This document shows positions 36,386-39,594 of a stretch of DNA of 39,594 nt, in pieces (within the stretch, counting starts at the first letter, position 1; every line of letters begins with the position of its first letter). The stretch comes from Betaproteobacteria bacterium Ga0077523 (GTDB lineage Bacteria; Pseudomonadota; Gammaproteobacteria; Burkholderiales; Ga0077523), in NCBI GenBank assembly GCA_001464695.1, contig LNDQ01000145.1, positions 1-39,594 of the forward strand, written 5' to 3'. A model generated the notes under the pieces. The model worked only from the letters and a program-made list of their open reading frames with translations. It searched no databases and was not told the DNA's origin. Position numbers and translations under genes: made by a program.

Positions 36386-37351
36386 TCACACCACCACGTC
36401 GATCTGCTGGATCACGCCGGCGGTGCCGGCTTCCGTGAGATAGACCGAACTCGCCCGGACCTGACCGAGCACCTCGTTGGCGGCGTTGCGCAATGAGAAC
36501 GGTGTGGCAATCGCATCCACCTGAAGCGCGCCGAGTCCGGCGTCGACGAGGCTGGTCAGCGTGCCACCGTCGTCGCCCGGTTTCCACAGGCTGAGCGACG
36601 CGAACACCGCATCGCCAGCGTCGACCCACCCGTTGCCGTCGGAGTCGAGCGTAGCGAGCTCAGCGAATCCGTCACCCGTGGTCGGCCCGAACAACTCGGC
36701 ACCGGAATCGATGCGCGCGTTGCCATTGCGGTCGAACGCCAGCAACACGGTCGTGCCATCGGGCATCGGCACGGAGTCGGCCGTGCCGTCGGCGTTCAGA
36801 TCGAACCGGAAGCGCGCATCCACGACCTGGGCCGCACCGCCGTCGAGATTCAGCATCAGCGGATCCTTCGCACGGGACGCGCCGGTAGAGACGACGATCC
36901 GCGACTCCGACGCGTAGGTACGCTCCATCAGGAGGCTTACGTCGAACGCAATCTCGCGGCCGTCCTCGAGCTGCACCGCGCCGCTTGCCTGGAACACCGT
37001 GCGCTCCGATTCAACCAGGCGCTCGACGCGTTCGTATTCGATGGCCGGGCCACCCTGCGCCGCGCCGCCGCGGACATTCGCAATCTCGGCCGCACCCGAC
37101 GGAGCAGCGTGTCGGGCCATGCGAAAAAGCCGGATCTCGTGCCCGAGCATACGCTCGATGATCGCCTTCAGCAGGTCAAGCTCCGGAGTGAGACCGTTCC
37201 CGTCCTTGTCGCCTGCAGCCTTGGCGCCCGCATCGGGTGCCGGCGCCGCGACTGCCCGGCGCGCGTCGATCCGCAACGATTCGGTCACCTGGCGGGCCGA
37301 GAACGCGAAATGCTCGGACGATGATTGAACGGACGATTGACTGACGATCAT
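36386..37351 (-). CDS. hypothetical protein with EF-hand-like calcium loops
   Basis: A 321-residue protein of unknown function. The first 70 residues are low-complexity and lack a signal peptide. Residues about 75-150 look helical and then beta-rich. Around residues 185-255 three Asp-rich loops occur: FDLNADGTADS, FDRNGNARIDSGAELFG and LDSDGNGWVDAGDAVF. These resemble calcium-binding DxDxDG loops found in some extracellular or flagellum-associated bacterial proteins. ATG 37351 is the only sensible start. It follows the CDF exporter after 66 bp on the same strand. No known family name can be assigned with confidence. Confidence 0.75.
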   Translation of the reverse strand: MIVSQSSVQSSSEHFAFSARQVTESLRIDARRAVAAPAPDAGAKAAGDKDGNGLTPELDLLKAIIERMLGHEIRLFRMARHAAPSGAAEIANVRGGAAQGGPAIEYERVERLVESERTVFQASGAVQLEDGREIAFDVSLLMERTYASESRIVVSTGASRAKDPLMLNLDGGAAQVVDARFRFDLNADGTADSVPMPDGTTVLLAFDRNGNARIDSGAELFGPTTGDGFAELATLDSDGNGWVDAGDAVFASLSLWKPGDDGGTLTSLVDAGLGALQVDAIATPFSLRNAANEVLGQVRASSVYLTEAGTAGVIQQIDVVV

Positions 37352-37417
37352 GGCAGCGACGCCGGACGCGTTCGATATCGTTCTAACGGCAGCAACGGCG
37401 ATTTCTTGACGGCCTCG

Positions 37418-38317
37418 TCAACGATCGAGAACAACGTCGTCCAGCGATTTCGGATCCTCGCGTGGTTCGAGGTGCGTGATCACCGAGGTGCCGGGGACGG
37501 CAGCCCGGATGTCGCGCTCGATCTCCTCCACCAGGTCGTGACCTTGCTGGACCGACCACGCGCCAGGCACGAGCACGTGCACCGACGCAAAGCTGCGACC
37601 CGCCGCCTCGCGCGTCATCAACGCATGAAAGGCTATGCCCCGTTGCTCGTAGCGCGCCAGCACGGCGTGGATCGCGTCGCGGCTGTGCGCCGGCAGTGAG
37701 CGGTCGAGCAGCCCGCGCGCCGAGCGGCGGAGCAACCGGAATCCCATCCACAGGATATTGAGCGCCACGCCCATGGCGATGAGTGGATCGAGCCGCTGCC
37801 AACCGGTGAGCGCCACCGCACCCACGCCGAGCACGACACCGGCGGAGGTCCACACATCGGTCATCAGATGATGCGCGTCGGCCTCCAGAGTGATCGAATT
37901 GAAGCGCTTTCCCACACGCATCAGCACGACCGCGACGCCCAGATTGATCGATGACGCGACCACGGAGATGGCAAGACCGATGCCCACATGCTCGAGCGGC
38001 TGCGGCACGATCAGGCGCTGGATCGCGGTCCACACGATCGCGAGCGCCGCGATGAAGATTAGACCGCCCTCGAAGCCGCTCGAGAAATACTCCGCCTTGC
38101 TGTAACCATACGCATGCTCTTCATCAGGCGGGCGCTCCGCCAGCTTCAGCATCCAGAGCGCCACCAGCGCCGCCGCGAGATTGACGAGCGACTCGATCGC
38201 ATCCGAGAGCAGGCCGACCGAACCCGTGGTCCACCAGGCGGCCGTCTTGAGACCGATGGTCGCCATCGCCGCGGCGATGGACAGCCAGGCGTACCGGGTG
38301 AGACTTTCCGTTCTCAC
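37418..38317 (-). CDS. cation diffusion facilitator (CDF) metal exporter
   Basis: A 299-residue protein of the CDF family, which exports Zn2+, Fe2+, Co2+ or Mn2+ in exchange for protons. About six hydrophobic helices occupy residues 10-200, and a cytoplasmic C-terminal domain follows. Metal-site residues are SDAIESLVN in helix 2 and HHLMTD (HxxxD type) in helix 5. The long loop after helix 2 contains the family motif [16 protein letters not shown]. The HxxxD form does not fix the metal. It is separated from the dihydroorotase gene by 28 bp on the same strand. Confidence 0.93.
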   Translation of the reverse strand: MRTESLTRYAWLSIAAAMATIGLKTAAWWTTGSVGLLSDAIESLVNLAAALVALWMLKLAERPPDEEHAYGYSKAEYFSSGFEGGLIFIAALAIVWTAIQRLIVPQPLEHVGIGLAISVVASSINLGVAVVLMRVGKRFNSITLEADAHHLMTDVWTSAGVVLGVGAVALTGWQRLDPLIAMGVALNILWMGFRLLRRSARGLLDRSLPAHSRDAIHAVLARYEQRGIAFHALMTREAAGRSFASVHVLVPGAWSVQQGHDLVEEIERDIRAAVPGTSVITHLEPREDPKSLDDVVLDR

Positions 38318-38345
38318 GGGAGCAGGCCTTGGCGCACGGGTTGCG

Positions 38346-39386
38346 CTATCCGTCCTGCTCCAGCGACCAACCTACGCTGGCACCCGCGCGCAGCGGCACG
38401 AGAGTGTGAGTTCCGTAGGGCAATGCTTCAGGCACCTTCCACGCACGCTTGACCAGCGTCACTTCACGCGTGTTGCGCGGCAAGCCATAGAAGTCGGCAC
38501 CGTGAAAGCTCGCGAACGCTTCGAGACGATCGAGCGCACCCACGGCCTCGAATGCCTCGGCGTACAGCTCGATCGCCGCATGCGCGGTGTAGACGCCGGC
38601 ACAGCCGCAATCGATCTCCTTCGTGTGACGTGCATGCGGCGCGCTGTCGGTGCCGAGGAAGAATTTCGGGTTGCCGGACGTCGCAGCCTGCACCAGCGCT
38701 GCCCGATGCTCCTCCCGCTTGAGCACCGGCAGGCAATAGTGGTGCGGGCGCAGGCCGCCCTGGAACAGTGCGTTTCGATTGAGCAGCAGGTGATGCGCCG
38801 TGATCGTAGCGCCGACGTTGGCAGGGGCAGCACGCACGAATTGCGCGGCCTGGGTGGTCGTGATGTGTTCCAACACCAGCTTGAGCTTCGGAAAGCGCCG
38901 GACCAAGGGTGCCAGCGTACGTTCGATGAACACGTGCTCCCGATCGAAGACATCGATGCGGGCATCGGTCACTTCGCCGTGGATCAGCAGCGGCATGCCG
39001 GTTTCGGCCAGCGCTTCGATCGCCCCGAGACAGCGTTCGATGTCGGTCACGCCGGAATCGGAGTTGGTGGTGGCGCCGGCGGGATACAGCTTCACCGCAT
39101 GCACGATGCCGCTCGCCTTCGCGCGCCGGATCTCCTCCGCCGGCGTGTTGTCGGTGAGATAGAGCGTCATCAACGGCTCGAATTGGGAACCCGCCGGCAG
39201 GGCCGCCATGATCCGCTCCCGATAGGCCTCGGCGTGGGGCGTGGTCGTGACCGGCGGACGCAGGTTGGGCATCACGATCGCGCGGGCGAAGCGCCGAGCG
39301 GTATCGGGCAGTACGGCATCCAGGTCGGCACCGTCGCGCAGATGGAGGTGCCAGTCGTCGGGTTGGGTGAGGGTCAGTCGATCCAC
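38346..39386 (-). CDS. pyrC: dihydroorotase (class II, PyrC)
   Basis: A 346-residue amidohydrolase catalysing carbamoyl-aspartate cyclisation in pyrimidine synthesis. The binuclear metal ligands are seen at family positions: HLHLR (H13, H15), carboxylated Lys99 in [14 protein letters not shown]136 (LLIHGEV), H174 (LEHITT) and D247 (FLGTDSAPH). The length matches E. coli PyrC. It stands in the same orientation as rsmI (10 bp apart) and the CDF gene, so it may be co-transcribed with them. Confidence 0.97.
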   Translation of the reverse strand: MDRLTLTQPDDWHLHLRDGADLDAVLPDTARRFARAIVMPNLRPPVTTTPHAEAYRERIMAALPAGSQFEPLMTLYLTDNTPAEEIRRAKASGIVHAVKLYPAGATTNSDSGVTDIERCLGAIEALAETGMPLLIHGEVTDARIDVFDREHVFIERTLAPLVRRFPKLKLVLEHITTTQAAQFVRAAPANVGATITAHHLLLNRNALFQGGLRPHHYCLPVLKREEHRAALVQAATSGNPKFFLGTDSAPHARHTKEIDCGCAGVYTAHAAIELYAEAFEAVGALDRLEAFASFHGADFYGLPRNTREVTLVKRAWKVPEALPYGTHTLVPLRAGASVGWSLEQDG

Positions 39387-39396
39387 GCGTATTCCT

Positions 39397-39594
39397 TCAT
39401 GAGTCCGGCGCTGCGCCAGCGGCCTTGAGGCGCAGCGCTTCTTCGTAGAGTTCGTTGCGGCGCGCGCCGGTGATGCGCGCGGCGAGTCGTGCGGCTCCGG
39501 AGGCCGACATCTCTTCCATCAGCAGTGCCAGGACGCGCGAGCCTTCGCGGCCGCGCATCTCATCCTCCGTCGGCGCTGCGCCGTGCACGATCAG
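39397..39594 (-). CDS. rsmI: 16S rRNA 2'-O-ribose C1402 methyltransferase RsmI, 3' end only
   Basis: The last 65 codons of a frame that continues past the right edge, beginning [12 protein letters not shown] and ending with [18 protein letters not shown]. The C-terminal helix-rich segment with TG-RRN-LYE-AL is typical of RsmI. RsmI adds the ribose methyl to the same base, C1402, that RsmH (32137-33046) methylates on N4. The 5' part lies outside the window, so length and catalytic motifs cannot be judged. Confidence 0.75.
   Translation of the reverse strand: MIVHGAAPTEDEMRGREGSRVLALLMEEMSASGAARLAARITGARRNELYEEALRLKAAGAAPDS

Overview
The window is a GC-rich (roughly two-thirds G+C by eye) stretch of proteobacterial chromosome. 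Its gene order is the betaproteobacterial one: pilB-pilC-pilD-coaE-zapD-yacG, then a Nudix/ThiE fusion, a DUF815 ATPase, argJ, secA, a LytM peptidase, a DciA-like gene, lpxC and the complete division/cell-wall (dcw) cluster from ftsZ back to mraZ, with rnpB beside mraZ. I read it as an uncultured or little-studied betaproteobacterium. The species cannot be named from the sequence alone.

Layout. 1-7050 (+ strand): tail of a CcsA/YpjD-like cytochrome c assembly protein, a CNNM/CBS transporter, the type IV pilus ATPase, platform protein and prepilin peptidase, then dephospho-CoA kinase, ZapD and YacG. 7162-14127 (- strand): Nudix/ThiE protein, DUF815 ATPase, argJ, secA and a LytM/M23 peptidase. 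14161-14607 (+): DciA-like protein. 14600-33483 (- strand): a small membrane protein, lpxC, then ftsZ, ftsA, ftsQ, ddlB, murB, murC, murG, ftsW, murD, mraY, murF, murE, ftsI, ftsL, rsmH and mraZ. Transcription runs from mraZ towards ftsZ, and many start and stop codons overlap as ATGA, GTGA or TGATG. 33484-34185: MraZ operator and promoter, a palindrome, the rnpB terminator and rnpB (- strand). 34186-36275 (+): an MFS transporter overlapping a NYN-LOTUS protein. 36386-39594 (- strand): a protein with EF-hand-like loops, a CDF metal exporter, dihydroorotase and the 3' end of rsmI.

The dcw genes form one pathway. MurB to MurF, Ddl, MraY and MurG make lipid II. FtsW and FtsI polymerise it at the septum, and FtsQ, FtsL, FtsA, FtsZ and ZapD assemble the divisome. 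MraZ controls the cluster through a three-repeat operator at its own promoter.

I found no CRISPR array, transposase, prophage or recognisable defence island. The content is mostly core housekeeping. Three things are unusual. (1) pilC, murG and rsmH each lack about 35-55 bp inside the gene, with a frameshift, and rnpB lacks its 5' helix strands. Four similar losses in 31 kb suggest an assembly problem as much as biology. (2) Between mraY and murD a 66-bp duplication of the mraY 3' end flanks a 98-bp palindrome-bearing segment. The arrangement creates a 55-codon ORF joined by ATGA overlaps to both neighbours. (3) Two families of short palindromic intergenic repeats are present, two copies each.
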